Shown here in pieces: positions 14,001 through 23,963 of a DNA stretch of 64,000 bases. The stretch covers positions 4,340,001-4,404,000 of the forward strand of contig OY783214.1 of NCBI GenBank assembly GCA_963678705.1. The letters are read 5' to 3'. Numbering within the stretch: position 1 is the first letter of the stretch; every line of letters starts with the position of its first letter. Made by a program: the position numbers and the translations under genes. The notes beneath the pieces are model-generated. The model saw only the letters and a list, made by a program, of their open reading frames with translations. It was not told where the DNA came from and made no database searches. The DNA is from Panorpa germanica (taxonomy: Eukaryota; Arthropoda; Insecta; Mecoptera; Panorpidae).

Positions 14001-14321
14001 CTGCTGCACAATAATGGATGGTCCGTATGTAATGTTATTATTTTTAACACAAGAAATTGATAAACAGCAAAGAAGTAGATTGTTCTTATTATAAAGCGTG
14101 CTAATGTGAATAGGAATTAATACAACTAGTCTGTTCCAGTATGAGAGCAGCATAAGTTTTGAGAACAAAGTATGTAAATGTTTAAAAACTGAGCATCATC
14201 AAAGAGTTTGTGCATCAATGGTTCACGTATAGAGATAAGTAAAATATGTTTTAATATTTACCTTTTCCAAAAATAACGCCCGGCTGGCTGCAGGCAATTC
14301 CGATGTCCCCTCGGGCTCGAC
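1..14321 (-). CDS. TTC28: Tetratricopeptide repeat protein 28 (TTC28) orthologue, 32 exons, 3'-truncated by window edge
   Basis: Large TPR-repeat scaffold with a C-terminal CHAT-like domain; human TTC28 is linked in the literature to the mitotic spindle and midbody. I placed 32 exons from AG/GT borders and checked every phase: 6,657 coding bases, 2,219 codons, no stop. Order in the protein: an N-terminal three-TPR block, a short linker, a long array of about 40-residue TPR units, a Ser-rich linker, the CHAT region, then a disordered Ser/Pro tail. Diagnostic stretches that I recall as nearly the same in human TTC28 include GSVFSALSSAHWALSQ, NLAVAYQALGAHD, HLVEKSLQRI and SLDSSSSLESLAS. The first coding exon (initiator Met) is not in the part I could read: the most upstream exon found (14262-14321) starts in phase 0 behind an AG. 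The stop codon lies left of position 1. One intron hosts an antisense gene. All splice sites are GT-AG except one GC-AG. Confidence 0.97.
2087..3444 (-). CDS. TTC28: TTC28 CHAT-like domain exons (5 exons)
   Basis: Exons in transcript order: 3232-3444, 3016-3161, 2729-2854, 2480-2635, 2087-2392. CHAT hallmarks in order: LVLDGDLYLVPYPVLR; LVVGSPRIPAAV; AECIHLATHVSWKLSAVVLS (position of the catalytic His in active CHAT proteases); LLSANDLLGLKLQARL; VVISAPPS; GLIGLVGALLASGVQAVLLS; LWPVPDTATRILLKAFY; HPANWAGFLLIG. Where active CHAT proteases carry Ser-Ala-Cys, this protein reads Ser-Ala-Pro, so the peptidase dyad is incomplete and a binding role is more likely. Confidence 0.94.
3510..4821 (-). CDS. 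TTC28: TTC28 linker between TPR array and CHAT region (5 exons)
   Basis: Exons in transcript order: 4663-4821, 4432-4593, 4157-4299, 3748-3851, 3510-3649. They cover the stretch ALGRHEDALVIAEQSRTRAL to VLYYSLAGTSLYSWLLVP, the known N-terminal edge of CHAT-type domains, followed by a Ser-rich segment (SSNYSLSSLFSLGSVGG). The phase between the first two exons works only if the donor is GC (aa|gcaagt) and not the adjacent GT two bases downstream (aa|gtatcc), which would shift the frame. Confidence 0.93.
3945..4085. repeat. Fragment of dispersed repeat family with the TTTTACTCCAATCGACTTCA core
   Basis: In a TTC28 intron. It shares the end sequence (gacagttttactccaatcg, then taatatgttgtaca) with longer copies at 17195-17790, 45075-45690 and 60885-61505. 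Only one end of the element is present. Confidence 0.6.
5037..12898 (-). CDS. TTC28: TTC28 central TPR array (12 exons)
   Basis: Exons in transcript order: 12673-12898, 12081-12566, 11878-11991, 11502-11721, 11210-11429, 10453-10726, 9897-10112, 9664-9786, 6131-6336, 5791-5970, 5579-5723, 5037-5469. They encode about two dozen tandem TPR/GoLoco-like units with the recurrent pattern A-x-x-N-L-G-x-x-Y/H...G-D/N-Y/F-x-x-A-x-x-x-H/Y. Examples are ARAYSNLGSSHHYRRNFSQA, ARAYAGLGHAARCAGDYVHA and GECRAHGNLGSAYFSQG. Exon borders do not follow single TPR units. The intron between 6336 and 9664 (3.3 kb, by far the largest internal one) contains an antisense gene. Confidence 0.96.
6337..6978. other. TTC28 intron and 5' flank of the nested gene; no other gene seen
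   Basis: AT-rich. It must hold the promoter and 5' UTR of the plus-strand gene starting at 6979. A slightly GC-richer patch around 6700-6770 (ATGGCCGAC and TTCGGTTTTGTTCG) is the best candidate start region, but I see no clear core motif. Confidence 0.4.
6979..9210 (+). CDS. Unrecognised 611-aa gene with degenerate SDFxxGIxxL repeats, nested antisense in a TTC28 intron
   Basis: Exons 6979-7123, 7196-8551, 8718-8834 and 8993-9210 total 1,836 bases (611 aa plus TAG) with all phases matching. The start is the ATG at 6979; a TTG two codons upstream is not needed. After splicing, residues about 49-56 read EKGRGRGI. Then come about eight imperfect copies of a short motif, S/G-x-D/E-F-x-x-A/G-I/L-x-x-L: SDFEQAYRQAM, SDFRKGIEEL, SDFRKGLEEI, NCGEAIRQL, CCFKEAINNL, LDFQKTLKRT, GNFAEALKEV, EEFRNLIRQL. 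A Lys run (KKKKRKKHK) could be a nuclear signal. A short HFPALE motif lies near the end of exon 2, and the C-terminus carries repeated S/T-MRRGT. No enzyme domain or membrane segment remains once the 72-nt intron is removed. The gene is acidic-basic mixed and probably disordered. I do not recognise the family; a nucleic-acid or RNP role is only a guess. Confidence 0.85.
7124..7195 (+). other. 72-nt in-frame intron of the nested gene
   Basis: The sequence cag|gtactagg ... atattttag|aaaaagg has a donor, a pyrimidine-containing tract and an acceptor. Its length is a multiple of three and it has no in-frame stop, so unspliced translation would insert 24 residues including a hydrophobic run (SLFLLCIIISYVY). 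Removal joins codon phase 1 to phase 1 and gives VATEKGRGRG. I read it as an intron; a retained form would carry an artificial membrane segment. Confidence 0.75.
9400..9438 (+). promoter_or_regulatory. Polyadenylation signals of the nested gene
   Basis: Two AATAAA hexamers (9400-9405 and 9433-9438) lie 190-230 bases after the stop codon in AT-rich 3' sequence and before the next TTC28 exon on the other strand. Confidence 0.5.
9439..9663. other. TTC28 intron remainder; no gene seen
   Basis: A GC-richer patch near 9560-9615 (GGTCCCACCCG, GAGGCGGGGCTTGGGACGG) stands out from the AT-rich surroundings but has no open frame or repeat partner that I can find in this window. Confidence 0.3.
13060..14321 (-). 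CDS. TTC28: TTC28 N-terminal TPR exons (4 exons)
   Basis: Exons in transcript order: 14262-14321, 13724-13937, 13407-13609, 13060-13157. The second exon encodes a classical TPR pair (VRQSNAACQSGDFATAVSSY, then LYSNRSAARLKQGHFSLAL and WPKAYYRQ), the pattern of co-chaperone-type three-TPR clamps. The third continues with GVALQCLGRHGEALAAF and ends in MKLDQSPFVVIS. The 60-nt first exon (VEPEGTSELPAASRALFLEK) is a linker, not a start: it has no ATG and begins at an acceptor, so at least one more 5' exon must exist to the right. Introns here are 107-324 bases. Confidence 0.95.
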
Positions 14322-14489
14322 CTATTAAAATAATAAAAATCTTAATAAATCTATCATTAATAGACAAAACATAATCAAGTTGATATCTTTATCACGGATT
14401 AAAACTTGTAATTGACTTTAGTATTTTCTCATGTAAGATATTTACACGTATTTGTTGGGTATGTATACGATTATCGGAATACAGTACAG

Positions 14490-15539
14490 ATACTGATCTC
14501 ATGTTTAGGTGAACGGAGATTCAAAGTGAAACAGGGAAACGAACACTCTGAAGAAAACAATATTAGGACTGGTGTTCCACAAGAAAGTGTGCTATAACTA
14601 CTACAGAAGGAACAACAATGGGCTTGTGTCCTATGTTTTAATTTCTATAAAAGTGTACTATTACTATATATTGATAAAGTGGGTAATTAGAACCTCAAAT
14701 GTTCAAATATTTTTGAATAACTCCTTATATGTTAAGAAATATTAACAATTAAAAAAGTCATTTTGTCTCTTTAATTATTAAAGTGATTCAACGTTGTACA
14801 CATTCCAAATGCATGTGACATCACAACCTCTGCTAACCTTACGGCTTATAAATCTGTATATGTATTTATATATCAAAATATCAAATATTATTTACAGCTA
14901 TTTCAAGGAACAATAAAATTTCAATATTATGTCTGCTTTAGCAGGGTTAAATAAAATAAAAACTTATTATTCTTTGACTTGACTTGATTATTTGACTACC
15001 AACAGCTACAAAACATTACCACAACACTGACCTAATCAACAAATAACTGACGTTAAAATGCATTTCACGTCATACAAATATGACCGACCATTTCTAGCGC
15101 TAAAACTACAATTCAAACTTTTAATTGCTATATCTCCCTCAACATTTAGATATTTAATAAAATAGATAGGCCAATACACATTTATTAACATCAATTTCAA
15201 TCAACAATTGAAAAATCGACCACTAAAAAATGAGGACACAAGCCCATTGCTACATTTGCAGATGATACTGCAAAATTGACAGTGGGTGATACTGTAAAGA
15301 CATCGACGGATACACTGCAGAAAGATATAAACAAAAGTAACAGCTGTACTGAATCATGGAGAATAGCACTAAATGAAAGTAAATCAAATCACATTAACTT
15401 CACAAACAAAAATGTTGAAAACCTGCCAGTTAATCTTAATGGAAAAATAGTACCGTATGCTAGCATAGCAAAGTATCTTGGCATGACATTAGATACAAAA
15501 TTAAGGTGGAAAACTCTTATTAAGGAGAGAAGGGATTAA
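14490..15539 (+). mobile_element. jockey-like LINE reverse-transcriptase fragment, split by a MITE
   Basis: Two pieces, about 14490-14619 and 15246-15539. The first encodes LGERRFKVKQGNEHSEENNI and RTGVPQESVL, the RT block normally written as GVPQGSVL. The second encodes IATFADDTAKLTVGDTV (catalytic FADD box), then WRIALNESKSNHINF and IAKYLGMTLDTKLRW. These are the standard jockey-clade motifs in the right order. Between VL and the FADD region about a dozen codons expected in this family are missing and the frame shifts, so the LINE was already decayed. The MITE at 14620-15245 sits just before the FADD box; removing it with one AT restores TTEGTT-IATFADD. The upstream limit is uncertain. A stop follows the second piece, and no endonuclease or 3' tail was recognised. 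Confidence 0.85.
14620..15245 (+). mobile_element. MITE family 1 (GGGCTTGTGTCC ends), copy 1, inside the LINE
   Basis: 626 bp. The terminal inverted repeat GGGCTTGTGTCC...GGACACAAGCCC is flanked by AT on both sides in a CAATTG context. There is no coding capacity. Internal landmarks shared by all copies: GTGTACTATTACTATATATTG-like start, TTTTGTCTCTTTAATTATTAAAG, GCATGTGACATCAC, and CAAGGAACAATAAAATTTCAA. Full or partial copies lie at 20162, 25798, 33631, 56320 and 59274. Confidence 0.9.
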
Positions 15540-16223
15540 TTACATATTATACTATTTATTCTCTACCATAAATGTCAACTTTTCTTAAATGACGTAGGTC
15601 TAGGGGCTTTGTGATTTTACTCTAATACTGCAATGTATTTCTCATCATACTTTTTGTACTTTCTCTATTTATTATCTCGAAACAACTTGTACATTTTGAA
15701 CTTCCAAGTAAATCTCTGTGCGTGCTAACATTTTGTTTAATGTGTACTCGTACAAGTGTATACTTGCAAATACATAAATATTATGTAATATATTGACCTC
15801 TGACCTTTTTAAACATTTTCCTACTATAATCAAATGAAATATCAGTTTCCCACGCTTCTAGTGTTGGTCCGTTGCATTTCTTTGCATTGCAAGTACTGAC
15901 ACCAACAAACATTCATTACATGTTTATCTTTTAAGTTTAACAGATGTATTCCTTTTCGTACAAAAGTACTAAGATGACCGCAACACGCAAGTAATAACGA
16001 GAAGAATATTTAAAAAAAAAAAACAATAATAATCAGTTCTGTAGTAATTTAAAATATTGTAGTTAAGTCGACTAAAAAAAATATGAAACGGTTTATTTTA
16101 TATGCACGTATGAAGTAGATGCAACAATTAATATTTGTGTTCTTGCATTTTATTGTGATTCATTATCCTGACAAACAAGAATTAGATGTTATAGATGACC
16201 CTCTTCTAAAAATACCAAGTAAG
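15540..16223. other. Non-coding stretch; nothing recognised
   Basis: AT-rich sequence between the LINE fragment and the next MITE. No open frame of interest and no repeat partner noticed. Confidence 0.4.
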
Positions 16224-16932
16224 GCCTGTCGCATACTGCAAGTGTATTGAAACAACTGTAAATGTAATGTACCTCCAACACTGCAAGCGTATCTTAGCAA
16301 TCTCGTATCAGAGAGCGGTTAGACAGTAGTCAAACAGTGTTCGGGAGAACATATGTTAGTACTGTGGTAGTACTGGGTAGTAGCACGACTTGCACCTCGG
16401 CAAACCTCGTTTGGAAAGTATTAGGAAGGCAATCAGAGGGGGTACGGAGCGTTCCGGCCGGTTCAGACATGCTGTCCAAAGCTTCATGTAATGTCACACT
16501 AATGTCTAATAGGATTCCAATCACCATTCAGAGTGATACGATTCACATCTAATTGGATTCCGATCAAAATTGTTTGTAGGGGACAAAGTTATGTAGCTCT
16601 CACGTTGGAACCGAATTTCAGCGAATTTTAACCAAGCGTTTACATGCTACAAAACTAAACCTATCACTACTTTGTAAATGCCACCAGCCGTCTCACACTG
16701 GAAGAGAACAGTGGTGTATCGATAAAAATTAAAGTAAAAGTTTGCTCTCATGATAAATTTGTGTAAAACAACTTCAATACACAAGTTTAACGTGGCGTAC
16801 TGTAGTATCGGTACGTGGTTTGTATGTATTGTGACACAACACATGCAAAGAACACACGAGTCGGCTTGACCAAGTCGCCGATTTACGTCTGAATTCGCCG
16901 TCGCTTAATTACGCTTGCAGTGTGCGACAGGC
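16224..16932. mobile_element. MITE family 2 (CCTGTCGCAnACTGCAAG ends), complete copy
   Basis: About 709 bp. Left end GCCTGTCGCATACTGCAAG; right end reads inverted as GCCTGTCGCACACTGCAAG and extends with imperfect match through CGTAATTAAGCG. There is no transposase. A second, right-truncated copy at 32858-33229 shares the interior (TACGTAGCTCTCACRTTGGAA, GGTACGTGGT, AAAGTTTGCTCTCATGATAAA). The target duplication is unclear, with TAAG-like sequence at both borders. Confidence 0.8.
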
Positions 16933-17194
16933 TTAACAAAGAGTGACGCACATAACGTTTTTTCAATGTATTTTCAGACATCGTAAAATTGCTTAATTTT
17001 TAGTTGAAGTTTACTGGCCTACTCTGCTCACGAGAGATGTAAAAATTATGATTGTCACGTACAGAGGTGGTGACTTGTGTACCGCACTTAATACTGTGTA
17101 GTATGTAAAATGGTGAGGACCAGGCCATGATGTCCAGATTACACTTTTACATGGCGACGTCATTTTGGAGCCAAAAACCATTGATCGATTGGAG

Positions 17195-17790
17195 TAAAAC
17201 TGTCTAAAACTCTATATAAGATATAGAGTTTAAAGTCCTTATTTCTCTGATCTGGTTTCGTATTACTTTGAAACTTTTAAATGCGTTTTTCTCACACATA
17301 GCTTTTTCAGAGTCGGTGCCCTCTGCAGCTAAAAATCTAGTGGTCCGATTCTTTTAAAATTTTGCACACTCTTTCTTTACATACATGCCGAGGTAACGCT
17401 ATCGAATTTCTTTATTTTTTTTTAATTTTAACGTATTTTAAAATAACAAAGTTTCTGATTTTTATCATGAAAAATCGGTATTTTGACTTTTTGAAGTGCT
17501 GTAAAAAATTGAAAAATCGACAGCGTTACCTACAGAAATTTATCAACTAATGAAATCATTTTGGTTTTTTGATTTCAGAAAATCGAGTGATGAGTTATAA
17601 GTGGTACCGCAGTATTACTTTTTTTTGTGACGTCTGCGGAGATTCGCTGTCAATGCCTCATTTCTTCACATTTATTAATGAAAATTTCATAAGGTATTCG
17701 TTAAATGCCATTTTATCATGTAGTAATTATAGAAATAATTATATATTAACTGTGTCGTCAAGAAACATTATCGAAAATATGCTTTTATTA
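17195..17790 (-). repeat. Dispersed repeat family 3, about 600 bp
   Basis: Reverse-oriented relative to the copies at 45075-45690 and 60885-61505. Shared blocks: GTCGTCAAGAAACATTATCG, TTCTGTAGGTAACGCTG-like, CGGTGTCCTCTC..GCTC-like and TTTGAAACTTTTAAATGCG. No clear protein and no obvious terminal repeat; it may be a non-coding 3' part of a LINE or a MITE. Confidence 0.7.
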
Positions 17791-18039
17791 TCGTTTTTAC
17801 CTTACCCCCCCTTAAAATCTTTAATGATCTAGAAGGTAATAACGAAATGCTAAATTTAAACGTTTAACAATTCTTCTAATTCTATTCTTAAGAAGTGAAG
17901 CCATTCTTATTTCTTTCATTATTTTTTATTATAATACATACAATTTTATAATCCCTGTAATAAAATCTTAGAAACAAATTTACAATAGAACAATTTTTTA
18001 TAGTTGTACGAGTAGTATTCATGTAGTTTCAACAATAGC

Positions 18040-18260
18040 CGAATAGCGTGATCATATTTTGACGTACTTCTCGCTGCTTGTGTGGTGTCGAATGTCGACG
18101 TCGATGGTGTCTTATACCGATAGCGACGGTCTGTCAGTCAGTCAGTCAGTCAGGTTGCTACTCAGAAACAATAAGTCCAGCGCGCACTGCTGAACAAATT
18201 CGACGGTTTTTTTCATGTGAATTTAAAATCACAAGTGCGTGTATGTTCATATGATTCAAT
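18040..18260. promoter_or_regulatory. CpG-rich patch with (GTCA)5 tract, candidate promoter
   Basis: In AT-rich surroundings this stretch holds many CpG (GTCGAATGTCGACGTCGATG, CGATAGCGACGG, CCAGCGCGCAC) and a GTCA microsatellite at 18133-18153 that repeats the insect initiator-like word TCAGT. It lies 3.7 kb upstream of the first TTC28 exon found, on the side where a TTC28 promoter or 5' exon would be expected. No splice donor could be tied to it, so the assignment is inference. Confidence 0.25.
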
Positions 18261-18796
18261 GTGTTACAGAATTTGCGTTTTGTATCCGTAGTGAGCGCTA
18301 TGCTTTACATTCGTATCAATAAGAGGCAGCGAAATTGAATTCATTGTAACAATTGCTAATCTACTACTGATCTGTCAAAAAACTAAATGTCAAAACTGTC
18401 ATGTTATTAGTCTTGCCCCTATTGAAAAACAAAGGCATATAAAATAAATAAAAATGAGCAGTTTATTTGAAAGTGCTATAACTCCATTAAAAATTAGGTT
18501 ATAGACTTAGCATAGAAAAATTCGCTAAGTTTCCAGTTGCGACAGGTACTGGGGGGAATATCATTTCTTAAACACATCAATTTCATTTAATCGAATACAA
18601 AAAATCTTATAGAGCAAGATCGTTAACGTTATAAAACAGTTGTCTCGCTAACATATATAAAAATGGACCATCAGACCATAAGTGAGCTTAAGTAATTTTT
18701 TTGTCAGCTTTAAAGCGTCTTCAAGGTAATACAAGGTATTACAAGACAACTGTTGTAAAACGTTTTACAAGAGGACAGGCCGATTCAAGGTGTCAA

Positions 18797-19021
18797 ACAT
18801 CCCCTAGACCCAATTTTAATTCCGCTTTGAGTAGGAGCGAGAGGGCATTATCCGTGCACATGAGAGTGAGTGAGACATAAATCTTGATTACCTGATACTT
18901 GGAAAATGGCCGCCTGGTCAAGTTAGCATACGATCATTGTACATACTAATACTACTCAATCTTAAACATGTTGTTTATCAGAAAATAAGTTATGTCTGGC
19001 GGCCTTGGGATCTTGGACTAT
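18797..19021 (+). repeat. Dispersed repeat family 4, copy 1
   Basis: About 225 bp from ACATCCCCTAGACCC to GGGATCTTGGACTA. The same sequence occurs inverted at 48617-48845, including GAGTAGGAGCGAGAGGGCAT and GAAAATGGCCGCCTGGTCAA. No terminal inverted repeat and no coding capacity seen. Confidence 0.75.
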
Positions 19022-20161
19022 TACAAAAAGACACAATAAACAAAATCGGCACAAAATACAAAGCTATACAAAATAACTTATAACATAAAAAGATAATGGA
19101 ATTCTATATTCCCATTATAAAATTGAACCAAAAAGTTAATAACACTAAGAATAAATATACTTCTTCAACACCCTGTGTTTGTGGAGCCGACTGCCCTTAG
19201 TTCATAACCTTATAATTATAATTTTGGGCTGTATGTAAACCCTAATTACATGAACTCAATAAACGGCGGATGTTACGTGAAAGCCTCAAACAATGTTAGC
19301 ATTATCGTAAAAAGGGTACAAAGTATGCTTGTGTTTTAAGAACTGACTGGAGTCATCAGAGGTACATCTGCTTTTATTAAAACTATAGATACTTAACCAG
19401 GGGTTTAAAACCTGTTCACCTGGTGCTTAAAACAGATCTAAACATGTCGTTGTTAATTAAATTTTCATGTCACATCCTTTTACTATCGATGTTTTGAGAA
19501 ACTAATTTTTACTCATCAATATTCAATTGTATCCAGTCAATACTCAGTACTTCTTCTTAAAAACGCTTTAGGCTTGCAACTAAAAATACATTACTGCCGT
19601 TAATGCAAAAGAGAACATCTTCTAAACGATGATACCAACAACAATTTATTTAATAACATGTTTCAAAATTAATAATTATTCAATATTTAAAAAAAAAATC
19701 GATTTATATATTCTTACAGGTAAATAGCTGTAAAGAAATCAGAACCAACAAATAAATAAATCAATGAAACCAGTTAGGAATACCCATAGCACTGAAGAAG
19801 AATGTAATTGAACAATCCCAGCGCAGTGGTCCAAACCCATTAACCATCAACTCTTACGACTGGGCTGGGGAATAGGTGAAAGTTACCTTTATTTATAAAT
19901 GTGACTTTTTTCTAAAAGATGTTTTGCAAAATCGATCATAACATGTTTTAATATATTTATAATGATTTTACTTTCATATTAACTTGCAAACTAATGAAGC
20001 GTAGTGAATTTAAACTCTGGAGCAATATATTTTATAATAAAAAGTACAATACTCCGTCTAATTATTTCTGAATCTAATGCATTAGGTGTTATTAATCCTC
20101 GAGTTGGGTTATTCAATTGGAAATGTGTGACTAGACATTATTAATTAGTTACGATGGCAAT
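19022..20161. other. Non-coding stretch; nothing recognised
   Basis: AT-rich, no open frame above background, no repeat partner noticed in this window. Confidence 0.4.
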
Positions 20162-20798
20162 GGGCTTGTGTCCTGTCTCTTGATTTCTACAAAAGTGTAC
20201 TATATATTGATAAAGTTGGTTACTAGAACCTCAAATGTCCAATTATTTTTTAATAACTCCTTATATGTTAAGAGATATTAACAATTAAAAAAGTCATTTT
20301 GTCTCTTTATTTGTTAAAGGGATTCAACGTTGTACACATTCCAAGTGCATGTGACATCACAATCCTTGTGTAAGGTTACCAACCTTAAAGCTCATAAATC
20401 TCTGCTATATGTATTTATATATCAAAATATCAAATATTATTTAAAGCTATTTTAGGAACAATAAAATTCTAATATTATGTCTGCCTTAGCAGGGTTAAAT
20501 AAAATAAAAACTTATTATTCTTTGACTTGACTTGATTATTTCGACTACCAACAGCTACAGAACATTACCACAGCACTGACCTACTCAACAAATAACTGAC
20601 GTTAACATGCATTTCACGTCATAAAAATATGGCCGACCATTTCTAGCGCTAAAACTATAATTCAAACTTTTAATTGCTATATCTCCGTCTCCGTATTTAA
20701 TAAAATAGACACGCCAATATACATTTATTAACATCAATTTCAATCAACAATTGAAAAATCGACACTTTTATAGAAATTAAGACATAGGACAGAAGCCC
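20162..20798 (+). mobile_element. MITE family 1, copy 2, with extended terminal inverted repeats
   Basis: 637 bp in a CAAT/ATTG context. Unlike the other copies, its right end is the reverse complement of the left end for about 35 bases (ACTTTTATAGAAATTAAGAC then ATAGGACAGAAGCCC) and replaces the usual GAAAAATCGACCAC...ATGAGGACACAAGCCC end. The interior matches the family. Confidence 0.88.
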
Positions 20799-23248
20799 AT
20801 TGCTCATTGTTATTGCTGAAACAAACGAGAAAAGTGGTAGTTTCACAGATAAAATAAATTTAGATTAGTTAAGATAGTTTATAACTGCAATGCTAAAAAA
20901 GTATTATCAAACCATCTGTTGTAGAAGATTAAAGATTCCATGACATAATTCATTTAAATTCTTACGTAATTAACAATCTGTGGAATTTTAAGTGGTTCCG
21001 ATCAGCTTGAATGGAAACTAATTATTAGTATAGTATAAGAAATCATAACGATATCATACACGGAACCATTTACGAGAGCCTACAATTGTTGGACTGTACA
21101 GTCTGCAGTGTGTACACTGTACAGGTATGTTACTTCAGGGGGCAGCACAGCCACGAACCTCGACTATACCATAGACTATCCGCCATTAATAGCAGTGGAT
21201 ATGTAAAATACATTAGATTTTTTCATCGTTAACGGATGCAATTTTCATTCCGTTTATTTTTAGGCTTCAACATTCTTGTTTTTACTGAATTCTACAATGT
21301 GCATTCTACATTAGAACTATGACTTAAGGGGCCACTCCTCTAATTTAACATAAATGCCTTTAAATAATAATAAGTATCAATCCGATGAGTTTTGGCCACA
21401 TATCACCACAATTGGGTTGTGAACTCATTTTTTTAAAATTCAATATTTAAATATTACTTAATAAACGTATTGGCGTTTTTATTTTATTAAATATTCAAAA
21501 ATTGACGGAAATATATCTATTTAAAGTTTGAATTTGTTTTTCTGCGTAATAATCCGCTTGTTATCTTAGTAGTTGATGACGTCATAAATTGAAAAGGACA
21601 TCATAAGCAATGAATTTAATTTTTCGTTTTACTCACACTATTACTTTGAAATATTATGGGTCGGCGCAACAGCTGTTATAGCTTTGACGTTTAATTCTGC
21701 ATATCTTTTGCACTTCTCTTGTTCAACTGTGATGGTAAAGGTTAACAAATGATAGTGGGGAAGTAGGTGCGTATCCCTTTAATTATTGAAGGAAAAAATG
21801 ACTATTTCAATCGTTGATATCTTCTATAATATTGCGAATTGAATAAAAATAATTGGATATTTGAGGTTTTGATAACTAATTTTATCAATATTTCACAACC
21901 CATTTATGGTATACTATTAAATTTGTAATTGCCTTAGACCCCCAAAAGCGTGGTGTGGAAAGTAGAATTATGATGAAGTCTAGGTACAATTGCTTTGTGT
22001 GAGATTTAAGTGGGGACAGTGGTCTAGAATTTTCAAAAAATCAATTTTGTTTTTTTTTTATATTTTGAAAGTATAGTCTTTTAAGAATATACTGTTAAAT
22101 TTTTGTAAGGATATTGTCAATAGTTTCGTTTCTACAGCCGTTTTAGCATATATCAATAGTCATGTAGCCATAGCATATTTAAAACTTTAATCTCATTTAT
22201 TTCAAAATTACTTTTTTCGGCATGGTGTTGCAGAAAAAAAAACTATTCATCCGAATCGTCGTGAATTTTAATATGTTATTCAGAACATCACAATAGCTAT
22301 CGTTGGAACTAGATTTTTTTTATTTCATTTTCAAGTCTAAAATGTTAAAATATCGTTTTTCATTAAACCTTATTATACACCCTTAATTTTTGGGCATAAC
22401 TAGAGGTAAGTCCCCATATTGAATGCATCCATGATCTCCATTGCTCTTGGTACGCACGGGGGGATATATTGTATAATTAATACTATAAATTGGAATCCTT
22501 AATAAACTTTCTAGTGCACGAGGTCTCTTATTTTACTACTAAAAAGTAACTAAGAATTTTTTTTAGAGTATTACTTTTAAAATATTAAAAAGATTATAAC
22601 AAAAGTAAAATAGTTGCGTGCGTTCTTAAAATACGCCATACCTGTTTTAATGCATAATTATATAGCAAAATTAACACTGAATTATATGGTATAGTTATAT
22701 AGTACATAACTTCCAATGTAATCTCAAATTATTAATCTATGATTTTGCATCGAGTCCGAGTATTAAAACAAATTATTTATCCTATCAAAATGGCGAGCTG
22801 CGCTAAGCGTTGTTGTGAGCTTTTTTGCTAATGGAAAGTACTAAGTACTTGTACGGCAAAGAACAGTAAAGCAATGTAAAGGGTGTATCCAAAGTTCTGT
22901 TGCATGTAATGAGTATTAGAATAAAATACAAGATGATTCTATTTTCTCTTCGAGATAAAGGTTATAATGATATCCTTACTAATTAAGAAACTTTTGTTAT
23001 TTTTGTTTCAGATGAATAGAAGTGATGACTGTAACCGTGTTAACCAGGACACCCCTATTTTGTACCTCTCCATTTCACCAGCCTGTACCTTGGTGAATTT
23101 TTAATTTATTTATTTTGATAATTTTTCTGCGGATTCTTTAAACATGAATAAATGAATGCTAAAAGAATGGATTGTAAAAATATTTATTGATTTTTTGTTA
23201 TCGAGATTGAAAAAACGTCCTAAATTCATTTCTGTAGACTAGAATACA
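20799..23248. other. Non-coding stretch with weak repeat traces
   Basis: No gene seen. Near 22011-22410 the words GGGGACAGTGG and AAGTCCCCAT form possible ends of a small element, and TAGAATTTTCAAAAAATC at 22025 recurs near 42885. None of this is enough to define an element. Confidence 0.3.
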
Positions 23249-23963
23249 GGGGGTTCTCCCGTGCGATGAGTTCAAAAACAAATTTTGCTTAAATTTATTC
23301 CTTAAAATTTGTAGAATATGCTGGTAAAGTGATATTTTTAAATTCAAAATAGTTATAAAGATATAGCCGATAAAACAAGCAGATGTTCGGAGCGCGTAGT
23401 TGAGTGGTAGGAACTTTAAACGCGTTTTTCTGAAAACTGTGTTTTTCAAAGTTTCTTTCATCATATATCGAGAACGGTTTGACCGATTCACTTAACATTT
23501 ATAGGATAGACTCAACACATGTAGACGCACGGAATGAACTAAAATCTTCCAAAAATTCTGAGTATTTCTAATTATTTCGAAACGGACAAGTGAAAAAAAG
23601 TCATGAAACTTGAAACTTTTTTTTTCAGAAGTCTGCCAAAAATCCAATTTTTAATATTTTCAAATGATTCTAGTTCATTCCATGCATTTGGGTCTATAGA
23701 TAAAACGCTGTTTCTTTTCTTTCTTTCTGATAAGCCAATCAGCCCAAATCGTGGAGGAAGTCGGCGCTCCTTTTTTTGAGGCAGGTTACTTCAGAGTGGT
23801 ACAGCATACGTTCTAATGAAAATTTTTACATACAATATTTTACATACTTTTGAAATAGTAATAAATAACTGATAAAAATCTCGAAGTTATATCTTTTCAT
23901 TGGACGTCAACAAAGATTAACAAAAAATGCCCAAAAAACAGGCCGTCACGCGGGAGAACCCCC
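23249..23963. mobile_element. MITE-like element with AGGGGGTTCTCCCG terminal inverted repeats
   Basis: About 715 bp bounded by GGGGGTTCTCCCGTG on the left and CACGCGGGAGAACCCCC on the right. There is no transposase; short open frames inside are not protein-like. The internal words ACGCGTTTTTCTGAAAACTG and GAACGGTTTGACCGATTC recur in altered form around 43035-43115. Confidence 0.7.
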
